Positions 45,715 to 58,300 of a stretch of 64,000 bases of DNA are shown here, piece by piece. This DNA is from Diphasiastrum complanatum (taxonomy: Eukaryota; Streptophyta; Lycopodiopsida; Lycopodiales; Lycopodiaceae), in assembly GCA_029204225.1 (NCBI GenBank), contig CM055092.1:73632857-73696856 (forward strand), read 5' to 3'. The notes beneath the pieces are model-generated. The model was not told the DNA's origin. It saw only the letters and a list, made by a program, of their open reading frames with translations, and made no database searches. The first letter of the stretch is position 1, and the number at the start of each line of letters is the position of its first letter. The position numbers were made by a program, and so were the translations under genes.

Positions 45715-48700
45715 TCAATGCTCTGCCTCAAACTCAGACGAATGCTCCGGAGACAACTCAGGGCCCCGAGCTGACTCTCGCAACTGATATCTATGCCTGT
45801 CTGGAACTGGCATGGGCTGTGTATCCGAGGGGGAAGACGCGTCATCCTCATCCTCCCAATCTGCCTCCTCATCAGCCCCCAAGTAGGCTAAGCCAACAAC
45901 ACCTGCTGCAGCTGGCTGTAATAATGCACCTCTACCAGCAATTGGAGCCCTGCGAGGTCGTCCTCTCTTCCCTGGTAGTTTCTGTGCCTTGCCTTTCTTG
46001 TTCGGTGCACCCTTGGGCCTTCCTGGCCTCTTGCGGACGAGGGGAGCCGTCAATGCCTCATCACCCCCATGCAGATCACCTGGCTGGCTAGGCTGGGCCC
46101 AGGCTGTGGCCGGCTGGGATAGAGTAGCTAAAGATGGGTGTCCCTGTGCAGCTGATAGTGGAGGTAGGTCCGAGGAGTGTGTGCCGTGGGCCTGTTGCTG
46201 GTGGAGGAACTGGATGTGGATGGGCCGTCCCTGCAGGAGGCAAGTACAGCGGCGATAAGTACTGAAAGGAGCGCTGCGGTGGCCGGTACTGGTACATCCT
46301 GGGTGCTGCCAAAGGAGGAGCCGGTGCCGTGGGTGCTGCCAATGGAGGAGGATGTGCCGTGGGTGCTGCCACTGGAGGAGCGTCTGTAGATGTGGGCGCT
46401 GCAAGAGAAGATCTGGGCACAGATGGTGGCCTGCCATGGAGACCTGCTGCTGCAAAAGTGGATGGCGATGAAGGGGCTGCAGGCCTCAACGGTATCGGTG
46501 GCACTGGAGGTGCTGTGCGGCGCACATACACCCTCTAAGGAATTGGAGGAACTGCAGGCACCTCGTGTAGCTGCTCTGGCTGAGACTTTGTGTAGGGCAT
46601 GCTGGCTAGAGAGGATGGGGGCGCCCTGACGCTCGGCATCTGCTGGGCCTCTGAATCCAAGTCTGCAATCAAGTCGTTCAGCTGGGCATCCGAATACAAA
46701 TGCTCTGGGCTCTGGGACTCATCATGTGCACCATCCTCTGGATCATCCCGTGCCTCATCCTGTGCACCATCGGATGGATGGCCTCCCAATCGGTACAATC
46801 AAAGTCATCTGGTGACTCCTCTGGTGTGCCCAGATCATAGAAATGCCTATGGCTCTGTGATGCACGCATCCAAGTAGCTACGGAAGGTAAACCCAAATCA
46901 CTCTGCCCCCTATCAAGAGCCTCCTCCATCATATCAACATAAGAAGGTATGCCACTGGCCCCCCCTGTGTGCCCTGCCCGTCTCCTGGTATAATCTGTGG
47001 CATGTGTCCCACCTCTACCACGTGATGCACCTGTGACCCCTGCTCTAGGCGTGTGCCCAACACCTGTATCATATGCCTCATCCCGCTCTGATCTGGCGAA
47101 TACAACCCGAATGGGCTCATCCTCATCCTGATCATCCTCTGACACTGGCTCATCTGCCTCGGAGGCTTTTTGTGCTCAAGCCCGAGCTCTCTCTCTCTCT
47201 CTCTCTCATCTCGGCAAGCTCCCTCTCTGTCTCTGCCATCAACTCTGTGCCCAGGTCATCTGCAGGCATGGGATGGGTGCTGTCCGTAGGCAAGTCAACC
47301 TGGCGCTCCAAATCAGATATCTTCGTCTGCAAGGTTTAAAATTTGCATGTCAAAGAGACAACTTTATCAAGAAATGAAACCAACATACCAGGAGTCAACC
47401 GAACTACTATGGGAGAATAACTTATCACCTGCAATGCGCTCGTAATGGTCGGAAGTCTCCTGGCGAGACGTGCGTTGGTGCTACAGAACACCAATCGCAC
47501 TGACAACCGGTTTTTTCTCCTCGTGTGAATGAGTGCCCATGTGCTCCAATTACGCTCACACACGGAGGCAGCACAGTCCTGTGGTACGTGCATTGAAATA
47601 CTTCAGCACATTTGCACGGGTGGAACTTCAACGAAACACATCAATGGAGGATAAAATGGGATGCATACCTGAGAAAGGACACGCAGTGCAAGACGCTGTA
47701 TAGATGGATATGTGCTACCGAACATGGTCCACCAGGTAATGGGTAGCTACCTCCTCTCTGGATCTTGAGCAGCCGGGTGGCCGAATGTGCCCATGCCGAA
47801 ACGAAATGCAACGAGCTCCTCCATGAGCCTGATAGGATCCAAACCTATGTGTGGACCCACTCTGTGAATGTACTGAAGCCAATTGGCCTCGAGCTCCCTG
47901 TCTACGATCTGTGTCGGAGAGAGGAAGAGGGGATGCAGTATGTGTGCAACGCTGTGGATACTCCTGTGGAAGTAGTTCCATCGCGTCTCCCAGATGAACT
48001 TCAGCTCGGTCATCCTGCAGGTGAGAGGCACGTTAAAACCTGGGCATTACAAAAAAATGTAACATTGACAGAAAAACAAGCTAGCAACCACTGAAAAGAT
48101 AAAGACCAATTACGACACTACACCGCTTACCTCTTTGGCTGCAGGATGGGCAGCTGCAGGAACTGTCCGATCCGGTCCATGAGCTCATACACCAGTCCAA
48201 GTGTCGACCCCTCGCTGTCAGCCACGCGGAGCACAATGTAGAGTGGTCGAAGCAGTCCTGACAATGTTTGTGCATCCCTTCAGAACTGGTCTCCTCTCAC
48301 CGTGGAAGAAAAGTGCTCCCCATCCTCAGTGTGTTGAAACGTACTGGCACACCAAAGATCACTGGCAACCATCTATAGAAGCTGTGCCCTGCACCTGATC
48401 AAACGGTCGATGACCACCAAGTCGAATGCAAAGCATGTGGGGGCTGGCTTACGGAGGTCCAGATGGCTGAACACCGGAACATGGCAAGAACACGCCTCTT
48501 CCTGGTGACTTTTGTCACCAGGAAGAGGGCCTCACGGATGATGGCCCTAACCCAGGGAAGTGCACCTATGTCCCCCATCAGAAGGTCTATGCCGTGCGCG
48601 GCACAGGGGGTATGAACAATGTGAGGGAACTCGGCCTCTAGCAGTACACCCATCTGAATGCAGTTCGTGGCATTGTCCGTCACCACCGTGACGACATGCT

Positions 48701-48819
48701 GTGGGCCTATGGACAGGATGGAAGACCTGATGACATCAAACACGAACTCTGCAGATATGACTCTCCCCCCCCCGATGCAATCCGCTGCCCTCAAAAACTG
48801 TGTGCCCATGCAGCTACAA
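45715..48819 (-). pseudogene. hAT-like transposase, copy 2 (5'-truncated at a head-to-head junction)
   Basis: The minus strand begins within the DUF659-type domain (MGTQFLRAADCIGGG at 48809), then VVTVVTDNATNCIQMGVLL, TPCAAHGIDLLMGDIGALPW and VTRKRRVLAMFR, where a one-base loss shifts the frame near 48480. Three introns are visible: 48130-48015, 47668-47579 and 47428-47327. Their exons read MTELKFIWETRWNYFHRSIH, LPITWWTMFGSTYPSIQRLA, SQDCAASVCERNWSTWALIH and TKISDLERQVDLPTDS. A GA run (near 47190-47206) puts the next part in another frame (SEDDQDEDEPIRVVFARSE). The C-terminal part is Pro-rich with GRPKGAPNKKGKAQK and KRGRPRRAP AT-hook-like motifs and ends at 45715. Stops include one after PERR near 47752. 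Everything N-terminal to the DUF659 part is missing. Confidence 0.88.
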
Positions 48820-48835
48820 GACCGGTCAGAAGATC
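48805..48835. other. Head-to-head junction between hAT copies 2 and 3
   Basis: To the left, sequence reads on the minus strand as the copy 2 DUF659 region (last shared bases TGTGCCCATGCAGCT, near 48819). To the right it reads on the plus strand as the copy 3 zinc-finger region (ACAAGACCGGTCAGAAGATC). No target-site duplication or filler is apparent. Both outer ends of the fused pair carry the accessory gene side. Confidence 0.75.
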
Positions 48836-49140
48836 GTGCATTGCCGATACTGCCTCGTCGAATTTGCTGCGTCCCTCACTCGCCTTAAAGGCCACCTGCT
48901 CGGTGCACGCACCAAACATGGTGGCACCTTAAATGCTGCCCCTTGTGGCAACATGTCCGTCCCCGACAGGCAGCGACTACTGGACACCTATGGGCCATGC
49001 CTTGTGGCGGGGAAGAACACCATTTCGGAGGGCGTTCTCCGGTTTTGCACCGCTCCTTATGTGGCTGACCCAGAGTTGCTGCCTGCTTGGCTGGCACGCA
49101 CGAGGAGAGGGAGTGCATCCTCGTCCCATCCCATTGCCCC

Positions 49141-49499
49141 TGTAATAGATCCTAACACCACAGTAGGGCAAACACTAACTGATCCACCCAACCTTGCCTA
49201 CTCCCTTGATATAGAGTAAGCCCCTCCTAGCCCAGTGTGAGGACTGGTAGCATGCTACTGCCAAGTGTCGGCCACGTGGCACTGACGTGGCCGACTGCAC
49301 GTCGGGACCCAACTGGGGGCCCTATCCTGCTGACAGGGTCCCTAGGCTGTGTTAGGCCCGCCATGGCTATGGACCGTGCTGGGGCACACTACTCACACTG
49401 TCTTGCCCTGTTGGTCATGTACGCTGGACACGACCCTGACTGTGGTATCTAACCTATCTGTGTTCTCTAGGGTTCGGCACTGGTTACGAGCTCGTAACA
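49141..49499 (-). mobile_element. Element C 3' LTR
   Basis: 359 bp, same family as LTR1-3, with the terminal palindrome and G-box stem intact. The adjacent polypurine tract (complement of CTCCCTCCCCC) is at 49500-49510. Confidence 0.93.
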
Positions 49500-49510
49500 C
49501 TCCCTCCCCC

Positions 49511-52500
49511 TTAAGAACCGTCTTGGTCCTCTAAGACAAAGTCTGGAAAAATCTTGCGAAGGACGCTGCCTCTTTCCCAAGTGGCATTCTCAACAGGCTG
49601 ATCATTCCACTTAACCAGATATTCTCGGTATAGAGTATGACGAGTTTGCGTCTCTCTACTATCTAGAATTTCCTCTGGTTCATGTGGAGGTTGTTGAGGA
49701 TCCAATGGGAGAACTAGAACACTGTCCCCTACCAGATTATCTGATTTGGTTAAGGCTTTTCGTAACTGACTTACATGAAAAACTGGAAAAACCTTACTGC
49801 TGTGTGGGAGTTCTAGTTCATAGGTGACCTCGCCTAGTCTCCTACTGATGGTAAAGGGACCACAATACCTTGGAGACAACTTAGCACACACTCCTGATTT
49901 GAGGGTTTTAGAGTCAACTGGGACTCTCAAGTAGACTCTCTCACCAGTGGAGAACTGCACATCCCGTCTGTGTGGATCTGCATAATGCCTGGCTCGATCC
50001 TGGGATTGTCTAATGCTACGCTTAGCATGTTCTATCATCTGGTTTAGGTCTTCTAAAAAGTTTCTGGCTGCTTCAACTTTTTCTTGTTTAAACCCTACAG
50101 TTGTGGGTGAGCGTGGCTGAAAACCGTACATCAGCATAAATGGGCTGTATCCCGTAGCTGAATGTTTGGTACTGTTGTAAGCAAACTCTAATATCGAGAG
50201 ATACTCCTCCCAATTACTCTGCCTCTTGCTGACGTATGCACGAAGCATAATCCTCCAGCACTTGATTTGCCCTCTCTGTTTGACCGTCCGTCTGTGGATG
50301 GTCGGTGGTACTCATATTAAGTTTAGTATGGAGATGATGGAATACTGCCCTCCAAAAATTTCCAGTAAACTTACTGTCCCGGTTCGCTGACTATGCCGGA
50401 AGGTAGACCGTACAATTTAAATAGCCCGTTTACAAAGAACCTCGCTAACTCTGGAGCTCTAACGGTTGTTTTGGTCGGAATGAAATGAGCCATTTTGGTC
50501 AGACGGTCAACTGTGACCCATATAGCGTCATTACCCTCTTGGGTTTTAGGCAAGCCTACTATAAAATCCATGGAGATACTCTCCCATTTACCAGCTGGTA
50601 TTTCTAAGGGATGCAACAACCCTCCTGCCTTTAAACGCTCTGCTTTATTTACTTGACATTTCTGGCAACTGGTTACATACTGGTGGACGTCCTTTTTCAT
50701 ACTGGGCCAGAAAAATTGCCTACGAAGAAGCTCATAGGTCTTCTGTATGCCTGGGTGTCCCGCGCTAGGATTGTCATGACATTCATATAGGACCTGCTGC
50801 CTATAATCCTCTGAATTGGGGACACATACTCTATCTCTATAGAGCAAGTACTCATCCTGAATGGAATACTGTTTCCATTTGAATCCTTGAGTCAACTGAC
50901 CCTCAACCACTGGGGTTTGCTTGGGTGATACAGGCTCAGAATCCTCAACGTCATCTGATGACGTATACTCGGACTCATCATCATCCTCAACGGAAGCTGC
51001 CGTATTCTTGGATGAACTGGCACCAGCCCCGGGAACTGGTTCTGGAGTCTGTAACTGTCTGTTCTGGACTGAGTTCCAGATAATAGAGAAGAATGCATCA
51101 TGCTGGCATTTCCCTCTCAAGAACTCGAGTAGCTCATTACGAATCTGAGTAAAACTCAGCTCGTTTATTATAGGCATTCTGCTAAGGGCATCTACTACTG
51201 TATTGAATTTTCCACGCCTATATCTGATAGACATGTCAAACTCTTGCATCAACTCTGCCCAACGAGCTTTCCGACCTCTAAGCTCAGGTTGATTGCAAAG
51301 GTATCTGAGAGTCTCATGGTCTGTCAGGACCTCAAAGTTGGCACCATACAAATAATGCCTCCAAGTCTTAAGGGCATGGACTATAGAAAAGAGTTCCTTT
51401 TCATAGGCACTATACCTAGTCTGTGCTGGCTCGAGTTTTTTACTCTCGAACGCAACTGGTCGTCCACCCTGAGTTAGCACAGCACCTACTGCAAAGTCGC
51501 TAGCATCTGTTTCGACCACAAATGGCTGATTGGGGTCGACGACTTTTAAAACTGGTGCTGTAGCTAAGGCTGTTTTGAGAGCATCAAAGCTCTCCTGTTG
51601 TGCAGACTCCCAAATGAACTCCTTTCCCTTCCCCTTAAGAAGATTTGTCATAGGGACTGCTATCTGAGCATATTCCTTGACAAATCGTCTGTAATATCCC
51701 GCCAGACCAAGAAAGATTTGAAGTTCCAAAATATTCTGAGGTCTCAGCCAACTGAGTATGGCTTTAACCTTATTTGGGTCCATCTTAATCCCATCTGAAG
51801 AGATAATGTGACCCAAATATGCTACCTCTTCAACGAAGAATTCACATTTGGATTGTTTAGCATAAAGCTTATGCTTTCTGAGCAGTCGAAACACCTTTCT
51901 GAGGTGTTTTAGATGCTCCTTCCTCGTTTTGCTGTAGACGAGGATGTCATCTAAAAATACGACTACAAACTTACCCAAGTATGGTCTGAGGACACTGTTC
52001 ATCAAGGTCATAAAGGTAGCTGGAGCATTTGTGAGCCCAAATGGCATCACCTTAAACTCATAATGACCGTGACGAGTCCTAAAAGCTGTTTTCGAGACAT
52101 CTTCCGATTTTATACGGACTTGATGATATCCCGATCTGAGATCTATTTTGCTGAAAAACTTAGCCCCGTCGAGTTGATCAAACAACTCGTCTGCCCGAGG
52201 CATAGGGTATTTATTCTTAATTGTGACTTTATTGAGGGCTCTGTAATCTACGCAAAGACGCATAGACCCCCTCTTTCTTTTTCACCAATAGGACTGGTGA
52301 GGCCCATGGTGAACTACTGGTCTGAATTTGGCCCTTCCCAAGATAGTCTGTTAACTGCCTAGTTATTTCTTCATCCTCTATTCGGCTGACCCGATACGGA
52401 GGTTTAGAAACAGGTGCTGTACCTGGTACTAGGTTTATTACATGATCTACCTCTCTGCTAGGTGGTAAACCATGTGGCAAATCTTCAGGAAAAACATCTT

Positions 52501-54301
52501 TAAATTTAGACAATAAAGTTTCTAATTTACTGATTTTCTGCTGAATAGAACTGGAAATAGAAACTTCAGGAATAAACTGAAAGTCACATAAGAATACCTG
52601 ATGGTCTTCGTCTCCGATTAGCTGACAGAGCTCTGAACTGCAGACCATAGGGCTGTTGGGAACATCATGCTCCCCATGCAACTGGATCTCTCGGCCTTTA
52701 TACTGAAAGCTGAGGGTGTTCTCCTGATAGTTTCTGTGGAGGGAAGGTCCTAAACTGTAGAGCCAATCTCTCCCGAGAACAATGTCTGTTCGATCCAGGT
52801 GCATTATCTGAAAGTTTATTTGATCTTGGTACCCCTGAATACCAAGATTTAACTTACTTACCATAGTTTCCCATATTTTTTTATCTTCACCCTTAGCTAA
52901 TGAAACTATGTACCTATGCTGACTAGGTACTTCTGGTAGTTTAAGCTTTTTAACCAGGGTGTGGTTGATGAAATTATGGGTTGCCCCATCATCAACCATG
53001 ACTCTTACTGACTGGTTACCAACTTTCCCATGCATACGTACTAGGTCATGCGGCCCAAAACTGAAGGGTCTCGCTAGCATTGCAGAGGTCAGCTGGCAAC
53101 AGTGTTCATGATCTTCATGATACACTTTGATCTCGGAAGCTGCCGAGTCACTGGGGAAACATACAGTCTGAACAAGATGAACTTGTTTTTTATCTTTCTT
53201 ATCTTTTTTAGTGAAAGGCCCCTTGGGACACTGTCTGACTGTGTGTCCCTTGCCCATACACACAAAGCACAAACGTTCTTGTTTGGCTTTCTCAAAATCA
53301 TCTGGTTTTAAGGGCTGTATGAGTGAAGGGCGTTTCTGAGGAGCTTCACCTTTAAATTTATCTTCTTTCTTTCTTTTTAAAAATTTCTTTTTAAATTGAA
53401 AGTCTTTCTGAGGAAGCTGCTCAGAAAGTGGTTGCTGTCTCGCTCTCTTCCTACCCACTGAATCATCATAGATTTGAGCATATCTGAGAGCTTGCTCAAG
53501 GGTAGTAGGCGAGTTTCTCTGGACCTCTACTTTATATTCATCTTTGAGGCCACGGACAAATCCCCTGATTTTTTGATAGTCATCCATATTTTTAATCTTT
53601 AAAATTGCTTCTCGATACTGCGAGATATATTGGATGAGGGACTTGTCCATTACTGTTCTTTCCCAGGCTTCCCAGGCTCTATCAAGTTCATTCTCTGGTA
53701 GAAATTCTCTTAGGAAAGCTTCTTCAAAAGCTTTCCATGACCGGGGAGTCTGCCCAGTCTCCTGGAGATTTAACCACCACTTATAGGCCATAGGCCCTAA
53801 AGAAAGACTGGCCTCAATTGCTTGCAAATGGTCAGGGGTCTGTTTAAGAGCATGAATGTTCTTCCATTTGCTGAGGAAGGTTTGTAGAATATCTGCATTT
53901 CTATCCTTCTCTTCCCCATTAAAAGTAGGAGGCTTTAAATCTTTAAAAACACTGGGGTGAGACCATAAAGTCTCACCCGAAACTGATGGAAGTGGAGAAG
54001 GGGATAACTGAGAAGTGGAGGGAAGGCTTCCTTTGGCGGAGCTCAAAATCAAGTTTTTGAGTTCAGCGAACGAGTCGTCCACACTGGACTTGAAATTGGC
54101 TAATGCCAGCTTCAGTTCATCCACTTCTGTTACCAATTGGAGGAACTGCTCCTTGGTAACCAGTTCGTCGAGTTCTTTGGCGAACTGTTCCTGTTCTTCT
54201 ACTTCCATGGGTTCCTTCCCTTTTCTGTAAGCCAAGGCTTCTGTTTCAAGTTCGTCGAAGCCTCTCTCCTGGGGTTGATCAGGTCCCTGAGGAGTGGTCA
54301 T
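49511..54301 (-). pseudogene. Element C Gag-Pol polyprotein gene with three frameshifts
   Basis: The frame starts at 54301 ([20 protein letters not shown]) and runs unbroken through gag, CCHC knuckle, protease ([11 protein letters not shown]) and into RT, showing that the family makes one Gag-Pol ORF. Breaks relative to element A: one extra base in a G-run near 52263, just before [11 protein letters not shown]; one extra A near 50390 in the integrase core (GIVSEPGQ instead of GIVSDRDSK); and one extra T near 50249 (GGATTATGC), shared with element B. Domains otherwise follow element A, including the catalytic [11 protein letters not shown] (about 51955) and the chromodomain ending at 49511. 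Three single-base insertions make it unable to produce a full polyprotein. Confidence 0.93.
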
Positions 54302-54987
54302 CTTCGAAACTGAAAGAGAGCTACCTTAACTTCTGAAGGAAAAAAGTCTAAAAGACTAATTTACAACTGTACAAGGGAAAGGAAAGATGACTTAGCTGTT
54401 TCTGAGGACTGTACTTCCAAAGAAAGAATGAAGAGGAACCCTTTCAGCTCTTTTCCCCAAAATTTCAGACCTGCTGTTCCGAAAAATGCCAGTTTGAAGC
54501 TTCAAAACGGTACTAAATTTCCCGGTTTTTTGATGATAGTAGCTCGCTGGTCTGATAGGAATCCTCTTGCTCCAAATCTCTGACGTTGGGGCCCAAAAAC
54601 TTGTTGAAAAACCAGATTTTCAGAAGTACTGGCAGCGCTGGCCCTGCTCCTCCTTTTTGGCTTCAAACTCGCTGAGAACCAGTAACTTTTTCCCTGGAAA
54701 TCGGATGTAGGTCTCTGAATGTACAGCGATGGAGGTGCTGGCTTCTTCCTACTCTAATTTCGCTGGGAAAACTATAGAGAATCCTCTCAACTCAGTGGGA
54801 AACAGCTGTTTTTTCAGCGAGTTACCTACACTTGGAATCTGACTCCTTGCTACTGTGATTTCTCAGTGGAAATCAGAAGTTTGAAGGCTGCTCCTACAGC
54901 GATCCTCCTCCTCTATTCCTCTCTGAGAATCTGAGAAACTTTTGATAGCTTTCTCTACTGCTGTCCTGAACTCCCTAGGATGGAGAT

Positions 54988-55001
54988 GGCTCTGATACCA
55001 G
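54988..55001 (-). other. Primer-binding site of element C
   Basis: The minus strand reads CTGGTATCAGAGCC directly after the 5' LTR, identical to elements A and B. The leader 54302-54987 is noticeably more diverged from A's leader than the coding part is. Confidence 0.9.
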
Positions 55002-55359
55002 TGTAATAGATCCTAACACCACAGTAGGGCAAACACTAACTGATCCACCCAACCTTGCCTACTCCCTGATATAGAGTAAGCCCCTCCTAGCCCAGTGTGA
55101 GGACTGGTAGCATGCTACTGCCAAGTGTCGGCCACGTGGCACTGACGTAGCCGACTGCACGTCGGGACCCAACTGGGGGCCCTATCCTGCTGACAGGGTC
55201 CCTAGGCTGTGTTAGGCCCGCCATGGCTATGGACCGTGCTGGGGCACACTACTCACACTGTCTTGCCCTGTTGGTCATGTACGCTGGACACGACCCTGAC
55301 TGTGGTATCTGACCTATCTGTGTTCTCTAGGGTTCGGCACTGGTTACGAGCTCGTAACA
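55002..55359 (-). mobile_element. Element C 5' LTR
   Basis: 358 bp, TG...CA on the minus strand. The first copy of the target-site duplication, GCCCC, follows at 55360-55364. Confidence 0.93.
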
Positions 55360-58300
55360 GCCCCTCATCCCCCTCAGACAATTCCTCCACACGCACCCCC
55401 ATCTGCACCCATTCTGGTGGATCCCGTCCCATCACGTCTGCCGGTTGCCACTGCGGTTCCACCACCACGTCCTGTTGCTCGCACGCCCCCAGTTTACGAT
55501 TTTCTCATGGATTCTCCGCCACCCGAGCAGGTCCAGGATGCTACTGACGAGGCCTTCGAGGATGTGGATGAGATCCCTTCTTCTTTCCCTTCCCATCCGG
55601 ATGATCTCCCTAGGCAGCAGTTTTCGTATCCCATGCCAGATCTTGCCCCTCCACCAGTGCACCCCACTTATGCTACTGCACCCATCTCTGCCAGCGCATC
55701 CCACTCTCCTCATTCCACGTCTACGGCCGATGCATCCACTAGTGCCCAGCCTGTCGCGTCATCGTCCATTCTTGTCACGGTTGGTGCACCGTGCTGGAGG
55801 TCCACCACCCGTCACCCACCAGGTAGAGCCCTTGTGCAGCAGACCATTCGCGGCGTGCATCAGCCGCACATGGATAGAGAGGCCACACAGGCCGTGGCTA
55901 GTTTGATTTACGAGTTGAACCTACCTTTTGCCATCACCAATTCTGAGCCCTTCAGAAGGGCATTCCGCCTTGCATAGTCTGTCAGCCCTAGCTGGAGAGT
56001 CCCTGGTTCAAAGGTTGTCCGTACACACATGTTGAGAGATAGGGTCGAGTCCTTGTCCAGAGAGATGGAGCCTCTACGCCGCCACTGGGCCACATATGGA
56101 TGCAGCATCATGTCCGATGGCTGGACTGATGTCAGGAGGAGGCCGATCCTCAACATCTTGGTCTCCAGCTGCATGGGTACACAGTTTTTGAGAGCCGTGG
56201 ATTGCAGTAGAGGGGGGAGAGTCATATCTGCAGATTTCATGTACGACGTCATTAGGTCTTCCATCCTGTGCATAGGCCCCCAGCATGTCGTTACGGTGTC
56301 GACAGACAATGCCACCAACTGCGTTCAAATGGGTGTCCTGCTAGAGAGAGAGTTCCCTCACATCGTCCATACCCCCTGTGCAGCGCACGACATAGACCTT
56401 TTGATGGGGGACATAGGTGCACTTCCCTTGGTTAGAGCCATCGTCCGCGAGGCCCTCTTCCTGGTGACTTTTGTCACCCGGAAGAGGCGTGTTCTTGCCA
56501 TGTTCTGGGTGTTCAGCCATTTGGACCTCCGTAAGCCAGCCCCCACACGCTTTGCATTCGACCTGGTGGTCATCGACCGTCTGATCAGGTGCAGGGCATA
56601 GCTTCTACAGATGGTTGCCAGTGATCTTTGGCGTGCCAGTACGTTTCAGCACACGGAGGATGGGGAGCACTTTTCTTCCACGGTGAGGGGAGACCAGTTC
56701 TGGAGGGATGCACAGACAATGTCAGGACTGCTTCGACCACTCTACATTGTGCTCCGCATGGCTGACAGCGAGGGGTCCACACTTGGACTGCTGTATGAGC
56801 TCATGGACCGGATCGGACAGTTCCTGCAGCTGCCCATCTTGCAGCCAGAGAGGTAAGCGAAATTGTTGTTTATCTTTTCAGTGTTTGCTAGTTTGTTTTT
56901 ATGTCGATGCTAAGTTTTTTCGAAAATTTGCTTCGTCTTCGTGCAGGATGACGGAGCTGAGGTTCATCTGGGAGACGCGGTGGAACTACTTTCACAGGAG
57001 TATCCACAGCGTTGCACACATCTTGCATCCTCTCTTCCTCTCTCCGACACAGATATCAGACAGGGAGCTCGAGGCGGATTGGCTTGAGTACATCTACAGG
57101 GTGGGTCCACACATTGGCTTGGATCCTATCAGACTTATGGAGGAGTTAGCTGCATTTCGTTTCGGCATGGGCACGTTCGGTCACCCGGTTGCTCAGGATC
57201 CAGAGAGGAGGCAGCTCCCCATTACCTGGTGGACCATGTTCGGTAGCACCTATCCCTCCATACAGCGTCTTGCACTGCGTGTCCTTTCTCAAGTATGCAT
57301 CTCATTTCATCCTCCCTTGCTGTATTTCGTTGACGTTCCACCCGTGCACATGTGCTGAAGCATTTCATTGCATGTACCAGAGGATTGCGCTGCCTCCATG
57401 TGTGAGCGTAACTGGAGCACATGGGCCCTGGTTCACACAAGGAGAAGAAACAGGCTGTCAGTGAGTCAGCTAGAGCAGCTGGTGTTCTGTAGCACCAACG
57501 CACGTCTCGCCAGGAGACTGCCGACCATTACGAGCGCATTGCAGGTGATGGACTATTCCCCCATAGCATGTTGGTTTATGTCTCACTAAAATGTAGGTTG
57601 CCATTTTTGATCAAGTTGTTGTCCTGACACGCAATATTTTGACCTTGCAGACGAAGATATCTAATTTGGAGCGCCAGGTTGACTTGCCTACGGACAGCGT
57701 CCATCCCATGCCTGCAGATGACTTGGGCACACAGTTGACGGCAGAGAGAGAGAGGGAGCTTGCTGAGATGAGAGAGAGAGAGAGCTTGGGCTTGAGCACA
57801 GAGAGCCTCCTTTGTATGAGGCAGACGAGCCAGTGTCAGAGGATGAGCATGATGAGGATGAGCCCCTTCGGGTTGTGTTTGCCAGTTCAGAGAGAGATGA
57901 GGCAGACCATACAGGTGCGGGGCACACGCCACGGGCAGGGGTCACAGGTGCATCACGTGGCAGAGGTGGGGCACATGGCACAGGTTATACCGGGAGACAG
58001 GCAGGGCACACAGGGGGGGCCAGTGGCATACCTACCTATGTCGACATGATGGAGGAGCTCTTGATAGAGGGCAGAGTGATTTAGATGCCGGTCTCGTAGA
58101 TGTTTGGATGCGTGCAGTACAGAGTCATGGTCGTTAGTATGACAGCACACCAGAGGAGGCACCAGATGACTTTGATTGCACAGATTGGGAGGCCATGCAG
58201 GGCCTACAGGGTGCACATGATGAGGCACGGGATGAGGCACGGGTTGATTCAAGGGATGGTGCACAGGATGATTTAGGGGATGGTGCACAGGATGAGGCCC

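Larger units (their letters stand above)
49141..55359 (-). mobile_element. Complete Ty3/gypsy chromovirus, element C
   Basis: Minus-strand insertion bounded by LTRs 49141-49499 (3') and 55002-55359 (5'), with GCCCC at 49136-49140 and again at 55360-55364 as a 5 bp target-site duplication. By eye the two LTRs differ at about three positions (an extra T near 49207, G/A near 49285 against 55147, A/G near 49450 against 55309), so the insertion is young. It sits in the Pro-rich linker of hAT copy 3, whose reading frame is continuous across the duplication. Confidence 0.95.
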
